From assembly GCA_034509735.1 (NCBI GenBank), contig JACGWO010000001.1, positions 33,855,966 to 33,919,965 on the forward strand: 64,000 bases of DNA, read 5' to 3'. Both the position numbers and the translations under genes were made by a program. Below, piece by piece: positions 11,258 to 23,164 of this stretch (its first letter is position 1; the number at the start of each line of letters is the position of its first letter). The DNA comes from Sesamum alatum (Eukaryota > Streptophyta > Magnoliopsida > Lamiales > Pedaliaceae). The notes under the pieces are model-generated. The model was given only the letters and a program-made list of their open reading frames with translations, had not been told where the DNA came from and searched no databases.

Positions 11258-11420
11258 CACAGTGGTGGCGAGCAACGATGGAGCGTGGGCGAATGTCAAA
11301 TGGAGAGAGGCAAATGGATTGTAGAGGGAGAGAGATAGGGAGGGGGAATGTGAAAGTGTGAAAAAATCTGCTAAGTATTCCTTACAAATTATTTTTGGAA
11401 TGGTCCCCACTTCCAAAACC
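11062..11420 (-). other. Exon-like open stretch with Ser/Leu and Thr/Ala-rich translation
   Basis: The minus strand is open from about 11416 to the candidate splice donor at 11061. It translates to a low-complexity sequence with SLSLSLS runs that come from the GA microsatellite. Its phase at the donor matches the proline-rich exon. There is no recognisable domain, so it may be an untranslated first exon or chance. The plus-strand frames here are shadows of the same microsatellite. Confidence 0.3.
11219..11256 (+). repeat. (AG)n microsatellite
   Basis: An uninterrupted AG repeat of about 19 units. Confidence 0.97.
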
Positions 11421-11467
11421 CGTTCCTAAAAGCATACAAACCGTTACTAATAAAAATAATTTCAGTG

Positions 11468-11639
11468 TGTAAACGACATCGTATAGAGATCTGTATGCAA
11501 AAATAGTTCCTAATAATACTAATTTCAATGTGTAAACGACGTCGTATAGAGATCCGTATGAAGCCGTTCCTATTTGTTCTAATATAGTTCCTAATATTAT
11601 ATTTATATATGTAAACGACGTCGTATAAAGATCCGTATG
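11468..11639 (+). repeat. Three direct repeats with an ACGACGTCGT palindrome
   Basis: TGTAAACGACGTCGTATA plus RAGATCYGTATG occurs at 11468-11497, 11531-11560 and 11610-11639. The first copy has ACATCGT. Between copies there is GTTCCTAATA-like sequence. It looks like a CACTA subterminal repeat array, which is where transposase-binding repeats usually sit, but the family is not recognised. Confidence 0.7.
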
Positions 11640-12165
11640 CAAAATCGCTCCTGTTTTTTGAAAGAACCATTCCTAAATAATTATTCATTTTTTAAGAAAA
11701 TTAAGAAAAACAAGTACCAAAACACGTTAATAGGAAAAAAGTATACAATGTGTGGATTAAGGCAATTGAAAACATAAAATATTTTTCGTGATATTGGTAC
11801 TTGTTCACAATATAAAGTATATTTGTATATTTGAATTTCTTAGTATTACACAAATGTAATTAACATCTTATATTGTTGTACTGCATCGCCTAATCAGACC
11901 GTCAAAATTTTGATCAGACGTTAGATATGATTCTACAGACAAAAGAGTACATTCGATGAAATTTTGGATAATTTTTGTGAGCGCATATTGAGATATCGTA
12001 TCGGGTCTGTAATCTTATAGATTCAGACTGGTGCAGCCTTCATTCAGGCTATGTGATTGTAAATCAAACTATTAGATATGAAAGCTTGGACATAATATTA
12101 TATGTGTTTAAGTTTGGAGGTAAACCGGCTCACGGATGTTGAGATATCGTCACCGAAATATACAC
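11640..12165 (+). other. Non-coding stretch, no gene seen
   Basis: AT-rich with no open frame of interest. Short motifs TTAGATATG and GAGATATCGT recur (near 11924, 11989, 12071 and 12138), which suggests remnant transposon-end DNA. No terminal inverted repeat was identified with confidence. Confidence 0.5.
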
Positions 12166-12715
12166 TAGACATTTTTGGAACAAGATCGGAATGAATGGAC
12201 ATTAAATTTGGCATGGTTCGGAATAATTTAGCATTGGAATGGTTGGTGAATACAATTAGGAATGGTTACTTAAAAATAAATCTAGGAACTGTTTACTATA
12301 ACTTAACTGTTCTAAGATTTAATTTCCCTACCTATTTTTTCAAAAGGCGCCATGCTGAAAATGTTGGAACTGTATTTGGAATGGCCAAATTTAATATAGC
12401 CGTTCCAAGTTTTAAACTTTCCACCTATTTTTTATAGGCGCCAATCTAAAAATATGTGTTGGAACTGGATTTGGAACCGTCAAATTGAAATTATCGATCC
12501 TATATTTGAAATTTCCATCTTTTTTTTTTCCAGGAGGCGCCAAAAGAATAATTTTCTTTGGAACAATTTTTCTAATGCTGGAATTCTAAAAACTGTTCCT
12601 ATTGGAAATTTCTCAAAATATGGTTCAGTTTGGAACATTTTTTGTAATACTTTGTTTACATAGGTAACCGTTCCAAAATTATTTTATTTTATAAAAAATA
12701 TATAATTAATACTAT
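12166..12715 (+). repeat. CACTA subterminal-type repeat region with GGCGCC units
   Basis: Short motifs GGAAC(T/C)G, GGAATGG and CCGTTCC recur on both strands. A unit of about 95 bases centred on AGGCGCCA recurs at about 12344, 12435 and 12534. It lies directly downstream of the transposase C-terminus at 12775 (minus strand), where a CACTA 3' subterminal region is expected. CACTAGAC at 12166 is a possible but unproven element end. Confidence 0.6.
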
Positions 12716-12774
12716 GTACAAACTTAAGTTTTTCATTACAAAAATGAGAAAGATAACTAAACACTAGACATTCA

Positions 12775-13620
12775 ATTAGCCTCTTCTTCGGTCTCATACT
12801 CCTCAAAGCTAACTTCGTCATCTTCATCATCAAATTTACCACTTGTCGAGCGGGTTGTACCTGTTCCCTTTTGTTGTGCCAAAAAAATATCAATGACAAA
12901 ATTGTATACCATTTGGATCATGCAGGTCGTACGTTTGATTGTCTGTACCGACTTCTGGAGTAGGTATGACTGCTTCCATCTGATATGCGACTTCGATCCA
13001 TCGAGGGTCATCAACTACTCTTCATGCCTTCATTTTGCAAATAGCCATCTACTCAGCTTTGTCTCTCTTCATGCTCGGGTACTCTTTTTAGTAGACTTGT
13101 ACTGCTTGTTGCGCCGGTATAAATGGTTCATCCTTTGTACACCTTTTGAAAATTTACATCAACAAGGTGATAACGGGGGTGTAGCTTCATACTTCTTACC
13201 GGATCGACCTAACGAGACTTGAACAAAATGATGTGCATGTCCGGAATAATTGGGTAATCCGATTGAATCATCTCTTCAAGTATCACATAGAAGTCACTGT
13301 CCGTGTCTGTATATGGTGAGCTTTTTACAAACACCCTACAATTCATAGTTGACTTGTCGACGTTGTGACGTGCAGTGTGGAAATTGTAACCATTCACAAA
13401 GTAACACGAGAGCATCGTCAGTTTTGCCCTAGGACCCCATGCAACTTTAACAATTCATTGTCCGTGTAGTTTAAGTTCGGGTTTCGCCTACAATTCACAT
13501 AGCAGAGAAAATTTTTGAATGAACTTGGAACAATTATGAAATAATAAACGAGTTTTGACACTTACACGACGTTTGAACCAATTCCTGAATTCAATTGCCA
13601 CTAATTGTCAATGATTTTGG
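12775..13620 (-). pseudogene. CACTA TNP2-type transposase C-terminal part (DUF4216 region)
   Basis: The minus strand reads EFRNWFKRRV (about 13590), an intron-like gap, then ELLKLAWGPRAKL, SCYFVNGYNFHTARHNVDK, STMNCRVFVKSS, DTDSDFYVILEEMIQ, then AQQAVQVY, YPSMKRDKAE, VVDDPRWIEVAYQMEAV and an acidic end (DDEDDEVSFEEYETEEEAN) with a stop at about 12775. These blocks match the DUF4216 region and tail of plant CACTA transposases. Frameshifts and stops (for example after VY and in KAE*M) show decay. Because it lies upstream of the central fragments on the same strand yet is C-terminal, it must come from a second copy or a rearranged one. Confidence 0.85.
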
Positions 13621-13974
13621 TTCAGTTTTAATTTATAACTAAAAAAATCACAAAAAACCGAACCACACCGTTAAATATAGTAATATTTTTAAAGTTCATA
13701 TATATAAAATAATTTGATAAATTAGATAGATAATTTGATAAATTCTAGAAGTCCAAAGTTCATATATTATCAAAAGGTCCACATTGCAAAGCCCATTTTT
13801 GTAAAACTTAGACTGGGGCTCTATACAAAAAACTATATTTTTATTTTAATAACAAATCAAGCCCATTAGAATTTCCCCTTCCTCTTTGTTATCTTTCATT
13901 TTCCCTCATATTCTCTCCCCCTTTCCCTCTTCTCTATTTTCCGCCGTCCCCTATTCTTTATTCTCTCCTCCAGA
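13621..13974 (+). other. Non-coding flank with GCCCA motifs and a pyrimidine-rich tract
   Basis: The first part is AT-rich with repeated TAATTTGATAAATT. Two AAGCCCATT motifs (about 13789 and 13860) are followed by about 100 bases of CT-rich plus strand, as seen in plant promoters and 5' leaders. No gene follows: the next ATG at 13975 opens only 40 codons inside the presumed gypsy LTR. Confidence 0.45.
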
Positions 13975-14405
13975 TGATACCCCCAAATCCTTCATGGATT
14001 CTAAGCCCAAATGGCCCACAGGAGGAGCAGCCCAATGGGCTATCAGCAGGACAGCCCACTAGCGGAAAGATAAAAGCCCATAATATTACCTGCTGATTTC
14101 ACTGAACTGGCAGGTCCTATGGCTGGACGGACACATCCTATGGCTTTCCAACACATTAACACAAGTCACCCTAAAATATCTCAAGCTGGATCCTAGTGGA
14201 TTGACCGATGATCAGTTGGGAAGTCAAGTGTACCAAATTTCTGGATTCTCAGGCAGACTAGGCAAGACCTGGTCCACCTGGCGTATCTCAGTCATATCTA
14301 GTCAAAATTACACGCGGATTTTTTGAGGAGTTAGCTGACCCAAAGAACTTTTGAATGGCATAGGACTCTCTTAAAAAAAAATCCAATTTCTACTCTGTAA
14401 AAGCC

Positions 14406-14414
14406 TATAAATAG
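14406..14414 (+). promoter_or_regulatory. TATA box of the gypsy LTR
   Basis: TATAAATAG in the context agcc-TATAAATAG-aggcc, a typical LTR promoter. Transcription would be expected to start about 30 bases downstream. Confidence 0.65.
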
Positions 14415-14584
14415 AGGCCTTGTGCAATCATTTTGTAACATCTACTCACTTTTGCGACTCCTATATTTTACTCTCATTCATTCTTTGTTCCGAGCCTAAT
14501 TTGAGCCTATTTTCATATATCGCGCAAATTATTATATCACACACTCGAATATCATCATTTTACTCATTTTTCAATTTTCCTTTC

Positions 14585-17500
14585 TATTAGAATAGGTGAC
14601 CATAAAGCCAATAGGTTTGACATTTTGTAAACCTATTTGACAACTTGATGTAATGTAATATTACGTAATGAATAAAATGAGTTATTCGTTACTTTTGGTA
14701 TCTCTTTTGTTGTGCTCATTTTCCATATGCTAAAATGGTATTTACATATATCGCAACCAAACCCATGAAAGCCTGGCAAAGGCGTGTGGATCGGCCGGGA
14801 GTAGCGCGAATGGGCGAAGCGCGGGATAATAAAATTTGCAAGAATTTAAAACATGCCATAAACGAGATAAAATAAATACGTTCAAGGGGTGTTCCCTTGA
14901 ATCTCCCGGGCATTCGGTGTATCTCATGAATAATAAAACATACAAAACCTTCATGGAGGCCATAGGGTGTAAAGAAAAAGGGGACGAAAATTCTAAATCG
15001 GAAACCTACCGGTTGTCGTTTTCGTCTTCAATCCGCTACTCACATTGTTCCCCGTTTTGCTCCCAGATCTCGAATAGGAGATCCTCTAATTCGTACACGC
15101 ACTCCGCCCACGTATCTTGATCCTCGTGCTAGCGAAAGAACAAGTGTATGTTTATTTGGAGAGGACGGATTGATCGAACGTTATTGATTAACGAGACCAA
15201 CCCTCCTTAGAGTTCAATTGTAAAACAAAAGAACATGGAAGAGTTTCTTGGAAAGAGAGAGAGAGAGAGTGCGACCGAGGAGAGAGAGAGAGGCGAGGTC
15301 GAGTGGTGTGTGTGTGTGTGTGTGTGCTTCAAAATTTTCATCACCTCTTCCAAATTGAAGAGTTAGGAATATTTATAGAGGAGGAATCCTATTCCTCTTC
15401 TAATTCCAACTCTTTGGAAGACTCCACTTGAAATAGGATTTGACCTAGTCAAATCCTAGTCAACTTCTAGTTTCTTGGTCAAACCAATCCTAGCCATTGA
15501 TCTCTCTCTTTAATCTCAACCATTGATTAATTTAATGGAATATTTAAATCTCATATAAATAATCCAAAAAAGACAATAAATAAATATATCAAATATAAAT
15601 ATTTATTACAAGCCTATTAAATTAGTTTTCAATAAATCTAATTTATTAGATAAATTCCTTTTCATCTAATAAAAAAGGAATTAATTTCTTCCCAAGAAAA
15701 GAAGGACTCGATTAAATCCAATTTAATCGTTCCACTTCTCGCCAAATATTTAATTCCAAATTAAATACGTCATATGTGCGGATTGTGTGTGACTCTTTAG
15801 GTTCACATTCAACTAGACTTGGTTGGATTCCTAGAATCCATCCGTTACCATGGGTGGCCGTCTAGCAACGGTCCATGGCACTAGAGACTAGGTGACTATG
15901 CGTGGGAATGAACATTTAGGCACTACAGTACATCTATCCTTCCGTCTACGATCTCACCACCTAGGGTCTAGGGCACGGATATGTAGGTACCCATTTGGGA
16001 CCTAAGTGTTGGTCTGTCCTTTACCAAACGCCGCAGGGAATCCTCCCCTTCTGTTCAGTTACTGTGGCCACAGATTTTAGGGACAAGACACAGAGTATTG
16101 TGAGACACTACTGTCAACCTTCTTGACAGGAGACAAATCCTTTCTTGGAAACTACTGTCATGTTGTACACCGTTGCTGCACTAGATATGGCTTATGAATA
16201 CTCAACTGCATTTTGGCAATCTCTCACCATACCTAAGATACAGTCTCGATGTACAGGTAAACTCAGCAATTCCTCAAGTCAAAGGATTTGACCTGTTCCG
16301 TTGGAACCGGGAAGTCACGTCATACCTAGCCGACCCCTACTCATGGTCCTCCGTAAGACGGTTCCTGCGAGTCACCTCAGTTAGCCGCTCCCCAGCAGGC
16401 CGACCCACTAACATTGCTTAGACGACCCTCGTCACCCGTTGATGAAACACGACAGCAGATGCTTAGTGCAAGTCTCAAGTGGAATCTCTGTACCCATTTT
16501 CGAGATTCCTTGACTTGGAGATTTTCAGACTGATTCGGCGGAACTGATTTCATGGACCTACCGCCAAGCGTAGTCCCAGTCCCCGAAATGTGATCTCAGT
16601 CTGTGGGCTTTGTTTGTGTAGCGAACAATTATAAAGCAGTTAAAGTGAACATAGACAAAGTATGCGCCAAATGAATTTCACTTTATTATTCATCAAGGTT
16701 TTATTAAAACTTCGAAATTGTTCAGACATAGGTTACAATTCACCTAACAAGATTGGCTTCATGGTCACCCATTCTAACAGCCCACAGACCACGATTAACA
16801 ACTCATGCAGTTGGGCCATGGTCACATTGGATGGTGGTCATGAAACCAACTGATAAAGAGTTGGGTCTGAAACGTTCCAAGTCGAGGACCTCGAGACAGG
16901 GCATCGAGAGTCCTATAGAGACTTGCATCAAGAGTCGTGTTCATTGGATGAGTGCGTGGGAAGCCTACACGATCTTGCTGGGTTGGTCGACTGGAGTCTA
17001 GCCGACTGGACTGACTCACCAGGATCATCATATGGAAGCCTTGGAGGCTTGATCTGTATGATTGGATTTCCCCAGTTCTGATAGTACGGGAGTAGTCCTC
17101 AGACTTGAGGAAGCATGGCAGTCACGTGCACAGGATGGCTGTATCCTGGATCTGGCGAGTGGTGATCATTCTGTAAGATGATCATTATAAGCCTTGTCTA
17201 GTGCAGTCGGAATGTGTAGCGAGGACAGTGGGTTCCAAGAAGAGGATCCGTCCCCTGTTAGTATGTGACAGAGGTATCTCCTATGCACTCGGAGGCACGC
17301 TCATGTTGTTTAAACCTGTGCCCACAGTGGTTGGTCGAACAGGAAATGGTTTCCTGTGTCGATGCGATGAGGCATGCGTAGTCTCGAGTATTAAGCATAG
17401 ATGCCTAGTCAAGGATGGGAACCAACACCCAATTCCATACCCTAGACTATGGCCGGGAGATGGTAGACGGAAGGACCGTACCCGTACAAAATCGGCGCCC

Positions 17501-18800
17501 AAATGTTTACGCCAACATTCACCTAGTCTCTAGTGCCATGGACTGTTGCTAGACGGCTAAGCATGGTAATGGGCCCTTCTTGGACACGGGCCCAAGTCTA
17601 GCTGAGGGTGAACCTAAAGGGTTATAGTCAAATCACCGAGAAGGTGGAGAAATTGACTTGGAGTCAATTTTAGAGGATGACTGAGTAATTAGATTACTTA
17701 ATGGGTAGTCCATTGGATGGACGGGCCGATATTATATCAGGCCCTTGTTTAATCGGTAAATGGGATTTATCGATTAACATAGAAAGTTGTGATGTTGGAT
17801 CTTTTAATTGGATTAAAATATCAATGGGAATTATTTAAGTGGACATTAAATTAAATTGAATTTAATTTTGGGTTCGTTGTAATTGGATTACAGTGGAACC
17901 CGGTCCATTAAATTTTGACCCGGGAGGTGTGATAATTCCATTTTTAGAATGGGAAGAAGTTGAACTTCTTCCCTAAATAGGCATGGCCGAAAAATGCTAC
18001 CTTGGAGGTAGCAAAAATCGGGCATGTTGGTGCTTGGTGTAGTTGACTTGTCTCTTTTTGGTAAGAGATAAATCAATTCCAATCAAGCCTCTCTCTTTTG
18101 GTATGATTCAATCATACCTTAAGAGATGGTAAGCTTGATTGAAGAATTGATGGTGACTGATAGGGATGTATCTAGACATACTTGGATGAACCTAGACACA
18201 TTCCAATAATCACATTAATTATGTATATATATGAGTATTTACTAACATCAAAGCAAGAGATTCATTATTCATCTTTTCTAGGAAAAGAAGAAGAAAAATC
18301 ACACACTCTCTCCCTCTAGCTCTCGGCCATCTCGCCCTCTCTACACTTATGTTCTTCATTTGATCTTGGATCAATTGGAAGAAGAAAGTGAGTTTAAGAA
18401 GAATACTAATTGATAGTGTTTATCTTCTTAAAGCAAAACCTCCCTAGATCCGTTTTCCTCTAGCAAGAAAAATGAGTAACTCTTCCGGTGTGGTGTGGAT
18501 CACCTTTGGAGAGTTCATAATTTTGAACTTGGTGAACGTTTCCGGAAAGGAACAACGCAAGTAGCCGATTGAGAGATAAACTACAAAGGTAACACCGGTT
18601 TAATTACGCTTTCGTAGTTTATTATTTTGTCTATGCCCTATGTTCAATATGCGTATTTAGTACTGATACATCCTACATCGAACGCTTGGTTGAGCATCCA
18701 AGGGAACACCCCTTGGGATTTATGATTATGCTATTTAAATTTTATTTACCGGGTTCTCACGCTTCCTCTCGCGTTCCTGGGCGGATCCACTTGTCCTTCA
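14585..18800 (+). mobile_element. Solo LTR 3 (copia subfamily I), interrupted
   Basis: It starts TATTAGAATAGG (first G of the usual TGTTAG mutated to A) and ends CTTGTCCTTCA. The target duplication ctttc is perfect at 14580-14584 and 18801-18805. Gypsy LTR sequence lies on both sides. It is split at 14765/16780 by reverse solo LTR 4. The U5 hairpin TCCAAGGG-aacac-CCCTTGGG lies at 18707-18727. Confidence 0.92.
14766..16779 (-). mobile_element. Solo LTR 4 (copia subfamily IV), reverse, inside solo LTR 3
   Basis: On the plus strand it runs from TGAAAG to ATTCTAACA, 2014 bp. Flanks are accca and gccca, a duplication with one mismatch. The surrounding LTR 3 sequence resumes without loss. GA and TG microsatellites (15255-15330) correspond to those in S1 and S2. 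A TATA-like ATTTATAGAGG on the plus strand marks the promoter near 15370. Hairpin TTCAAGGG-gtgtt-CCCTTGAA lies at 14881-14901. Confidence 0.9.
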
Positions 18801-18930
18801 CTTTCATTGGATACTTTACTGACTTAAGCATGGAGTCCTAATGTTTCCTTGCAGGTTAGTCCCCTAAATCTTAGGATTCTCTTGAGGGTCCTTCATATTT
18901 GTCGTAACTCAGAAACCAGGTACACATCAT

Positions 18931-18948
18931 TGGCGCCGAGTATGGGGA
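18931..18948 (+). other. Primer-binding site of the gypsy element
   Basis: TGGCGCCGAGTATGGGGA resembles the TGGCGCCG...GGGGA site matching the 3' end of tRNA-Asp, usual in several plant gypsy lineages. It fixes the 3' end of the LTR. Confidence 0.75.
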
Positions 18949-20690
18949 ACTTGAGTTCAAGATGTGGGAAATGGCCAATTCAAGCAACACCTGATCTTTT
19001 GAGGGAGATGCCTCCCTCCTCGCTGCAATGGGATTTGTTATCTCACCTCCGGATCAGACTTTGGGCGTCGCTAATGCCCTCACTCTTGCTGATGACCTAC
19101 CTGCTCTAGCTATTGAAGGTCCCCCCCCCCCCCATGCCGGAGTTCCCCCTGCTCTCGCAGGAGCCTTCCCAGCTCTAGTCTGGGCCTTCCTGCTCCCGCT
19201 GGTGCTCTCTCAGCCCTAGTTGAGGATGCCCCTGCTCCCACAACCAATCCTACCATCAATCTCGCTATTGTGGACCCGCTCCTATATGAGCAACTTTGTT
19301 AGTTCATAATGGAAACTATCCACTCGACCTAACGTGGCTCCCAAGTAAGTAGGGCGGGACCTTCTTTTAGACAAGACCTAAGGAGGAACCGCGCGAAGTG
19401 GAGCTGTGGACGAGCAGACCCAGGACGACCAGCCAGCAAGCAGACCTCTTCCTACCATTTCCGCCAATAAAAGAGCCGGTACCCTTTCAACCCCCTAAGA
19501 TGTGGCATGCTCTAAGGAGGGAAGTGACAAAACTGCGCCAGCAGATGATCAAAGACGTCCTACCAGCAGGATGTGGCATCCCTTTCAGTGAAGAGATCAT
19601 GACAAAAGAGCTTTCTGCTCATTTTCCGCGCACCATCCCACCTGCCTGCCTATGATGGCACCGCTGATCTGGTTGAGCATGTTCGCAGGTTTGGAAATGC
19701 AGCCCTGCTGCACAAGTACAATGATGGTATTAAATGCTGTGTATTTCATATTACACTAACGAATTCTGCCTAACAGTGGTTCGACCAGCTCCCAGCTGGA
19801 TTAGTAATGTCTTTTGGAGAATTCAACAATCTCTTTGTGCACTAGTTTGCTAGCAACTGAAAATATCATAAGTCAGCTGTCAGATTATTTGGGATAAAAC
19901 AAGAAGAGTAGGAGACCTTAAGGGCCTATGTGTACAGTTTCAATGAAGCCGCCCTGGAGGTTGTAACAACCCACCAGTAGCTGTTGATTAGCACCCTCAC
20001 TCAAGTCCTATGAGGAGGCCGCTTTTCAATTCCCTAGTCAAGAAGCTAGGCATAGATTTTTTACAGGGGCTAGCACATGCTGGAAAGTACATGAACCTGG
20101 AGGATGCTTGGTTATTGAAGAAAGCTAACGGGACCGGAGGAACGACTTACCCGCAGCTCGCAGGACAAGGGGGAGCCTCGGGGATGCTTCAACCCCCTCG
20201 ATCCCAGGAGCGACTAATACACCTCACTTATCACTACCCTGGGTAAAATGCTCATGGCTATAGACAGGCTCCCCACTCTGCAGTGGCCTAAGGGTTCAGA
20301 GAAAGGACCTCAAATACCCAAATCCAAGTATTTCTGTAGGTACCATCAGGAATACGGACATGACACTAACCAGTACCGCTAATTAAGACAAGATATTGAA
20401 AAGCTTATTCAAGCCGGCTATTTGAAAGATTACGTGGACAAGGACAGGAAGCAGAAACACAAAGGAAGAATGCCCTCACTATCGGAACTTCTGAAGAAGT
20501 GGGGAGCAAACAAACGACCCGCCTAGGAGGGAGCATAAGAAGGATAGGCCCCTCGCTGAGGAACGGAGCCCGAAAAACACGCCAGCTAAAGGAGTAATTC
20601 ACATTATCACAAGACAACCCAGTGGTAGGGACTCCGGACGAGAGGCGAGCTCATGCCAGAGCTTCCAGAACCATTATGGAGGTTAATACC
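18949..20690 (+). pseudogene. Ty3/gypsy gag
   Basis: After a degenerate N-terminal part, the capsid domain lies at about 19640-19965: LPAYDGTADLVEHVRRFGNAALLH, then AKA-like spacing to QWFDQLPAGLVMSFGEFNNLF and ETLRAYVYSFNEAAL. Downstream, KYFCRYHQEYGHDTNQYR and EKLIQAGYLKDYV (about 20320-20440) are the linker typical of Tat-like plant gypsy elements. Stops and frameshifts are frequent. A run of ten or more C lies near 19120. Confidence 0.8.
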
Positions 20691-22498
20691 AAGCTTCTGC
20701 CAAGGATCCTATGATCTACTTTGGCTCCACTGATATATAGGGAGTACACTTACCTCATAACAATGCCCTTGTCATTTCAGCCACATTGGTCAATTATACT
20801 ATACAATGTATTTTCCTAGATTTTCGCAGTTCTTCAGATGTCCTCTTTTATAAAGTTTACCAACAAATGGAGTTGAGCGACATCCCGTTAGAACCTGTGG
20901 ACACCTCGGTTTATGGTTTTGCAGAAAAAGTGGTGGACCTTCTGGGCTAGATCCTGCTCACTCTCTCCTTAGGGGTCGAGCCAAATAGGAGGACAAAGAT
21001 GGTCCCTCCTGGTCGATGATATGCCATCAGCTTACAATGTAACCCTAGGGCGACAATGGCCTAAACGCATCCTAAGCGGTGGTTTCCACATACCACATGA
21101 AGTTAAAGTTCCCTGCTCGAGCAGGAGTGGGGGAGGTCACAGGTGATCAATACGTGGCACGAAAATGCTATGTGGAATGAATAAAAGGAATCGGCCGACA
21201 GGATATGGAGATAGACCCTCCTAACCGAGAGAAAGACAAGCGACCCACTCAGCAAGACCAACAAGGAAAACCATACCTGCATGCGTACAACCAGCGGAGG
21301 AGTTATTAAGCATCCAGCTGATATCGGGAGAGCCCGACAAAGTTACCAAGATTGGCTCTCAGTTGAGCCTAGAGCTAGCGGGAAGACTAACCAGTTTTTT
21401 GCAGGAAAACATGGATATTTTTGCATGGATGGCCTGTGACCCATTGGGCATAGATCCCAACGTGGCGGTGCATAACCTAAACTTAGATCCTGCTTTCCCT
21501 CATGTCAAGCAAAAGAAGCGGCATTGTGGGCCCAAAAAGGATAAGATCATCTAGGAGGAAGTAGGTTATCTCTTGTCAGCGGGGCACATAAAAGAAATCC
21601 AGTTTCCAGAATGATTGTCAAATGTGGTATTTGTAGCCAAGCCAGGTAACAAGTGGCGCATGTGCGTCGATTTTTCCAATGTTATTAAGCATGTCCCAAA
21701 GACTTTTACCCGCTACCCCGCAGAGACCAGCTGGTGGATTCCACCTTTCATCGTGAATTGTTGACTTTAATGGATGCTTCAGAGGGATACCACTAAATTA
21801 TGCTTAACCCGATGCTAGGAGCGAGTTAGCTTCATAACGTCATGGCCATGGAGAAAGGGATCGGAGTCCAGAGTGGTAAGTTCCTCAGCTACATTAGCCA
21901 CGGAGAAAGGGATCGAAGTCAACCCAGCTGGGATCCGAGCTATCTAGGAGATGAGGCCCCCTACCAACCTCAGTGAAGTACAAAAACTAGCAGGTCGCAT
22001 ATCAACCCTCAGCAGGTTCATCTCCCGGTCTGTAGAAAGCAACCTGCCCTTCTTCAAAGCTCTTCGAAAGGCTAAGAACTTCACCTTGGATAAGGCGTGC
22101 CAACAGGCTTTTCAGGACTTAAAGACCTATTTGGTGGAGTTTGCCCCTACTCACCAAATGAACACCTGTTGAAACAACTATTCCTATATACTTGGGAGCA
22201 GGGCAACATGCCGTCAGCTCCATGCTCATCAAAGAGAAAGACGAGACCTAGAAGGCCATTAATTATGTAAGTAAGGTTCTATATGGGGTCGAGCAGAGGT
22301 ACCTCGAGGTAGAAAAATTAGCTCTGACTTTAGTCATTACCGCACGTAAATTGCCCCTTATGTTTTATCGCACTCCGTTGCTGTGCGCACTAACACCCCC
22401 CGAGAGCTACACTGGGGAAAGTTGAAACCTCTGTCAGGATGGTCAAGTGAGCAATTGAGCTCAGCGAATACGATATTGCTTATCTGCCTAGAACAACT
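20691..22498 (+). pseudogene. Ty3/gypsy pol (protease, reverse transcriptase, RNase H remnants)
   Basis: The protease region ALVISATLVNYTIQCIFLDFRSSSDVLF (about 20765-20850) has DFRSS where relatives have an active-site D-x-GSS. The reverse transcriptase start is clear at 21363-21760: FAWMACDPLGIDPNVAVHNL, KQKKRH, SAGHIKEIQFPE and KWRMCVDFSN. The palm with the YVDD-type box is missing: soon after MDAS the sequence jumps to RSGKFL-like text and then MRPPTNLSEVQKLAGRI ... FFKALRKAKNF. The RNase H piece with LVITARKL ends at LTR 5. The element is dead. Confidence 0.85.
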
Positions 22499-23164
22499 TG
22501 TTAGAATAGGTGACCATGAAGCCAATCTCATTGGGCTTATGTAACCTATTTCTGACAATGATGGTATAAATAAGATCTTTTGAGTAAAAGTGATGTTCAG
22601 TTCTTGGCATGTTATACTTTGTTGTGTTCACTTATATTACTGTTCAATGCACAAACAAAGCCCACAGACCGGGTATGTTAATCTAGGGGCTGGACTGCGC
22701 ATAGGTTGGCAGTCATGAATCCAGCTTCTGTGGATCGTTCTGAAACCTTCCAAGTCAGGGACCTTGAGATTGGGTATCGAGGGTCCAAATGAGACTTGCA
22801 CTAAGGATTTCAGTCATGTTTCATCGACAAGTGATGAGGATCGTCCATACAATATTAGTGGGTTAGTTGGCTCGGCGTCGGCTGGCTGAGGTAACTCACG
22901 GGGTCATTCTATGGAAGCCTTATGAGGGCTTGGTCGGTATGACTTGCATTCCTGGCTACGATAGTACAAGATTAGTCCTCGAATTTGAGGAACCACGGTA
23001 GTCACATCCACACTATGCCTGTATCTTAGGTTTGGCGAAAGGCTACCAAGTGGAAAGACTTGGTTGCTATAAACCCTATCTAGTGCATTTAGAATGTGCA
23101 TTGAGGACGGTGAGTTTCAAGATAGAATCCATCCCTTGTCAATATTTGATAGTAGTGCCTCGCG
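22499..23164 (+). mobile_element. Partial LTR 5 (copia subfamily V), 5' third only
   Basis: It starts TGTTAGAATAGG in the gypsy RNase H region and keeps only about 670 bases. It is cut at 23164 by reverse LTR 6. The remainder and the resumed gypsy sequence are not found to the right of LTR 6 or E, so a deletion removed them. Confidence 0.8.

Larger units (their letters stand above)
13975..18930 (+). mobile_element. Ty3/gypsy 5' LTR, interrupted by solo LTR 3
   Basis: The right end is fixed by the primer site at 18931. The left end is uncertain; TGATACCCCC at 13975 is a guess giving about 0.73 kb without the insert. A TATA box lies at 14406-14414. The LTR is split at 14584/18801 with duplication ctttc. 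The second LTR of the element is not in the window, so the left end cannot be checked. Confidence 0.6.

Noticed and set aside
11069..11338. Plus-strand Gly/Arg/Glu-rich frames
   Set aside because: Driven by the AG microsatellite; the opposite strand is the likelier sense strand from splice-site and transposase orientation.
12166..12173. CACTAGAC as a CACTA terminus
   Set aside because: The same eight bases occur again at about 12762 inside the end of the transposase gene, and no matching inverted terminus or 3-base duplication was found, so I do not call it.
13975..14097. Possible host gene start (GCCCA motifs, CT-rich leader, ATG)
   Set aside because: The frame ends after 40 codons and the following sequence leads to a gypsy LTR promoter and primer site.
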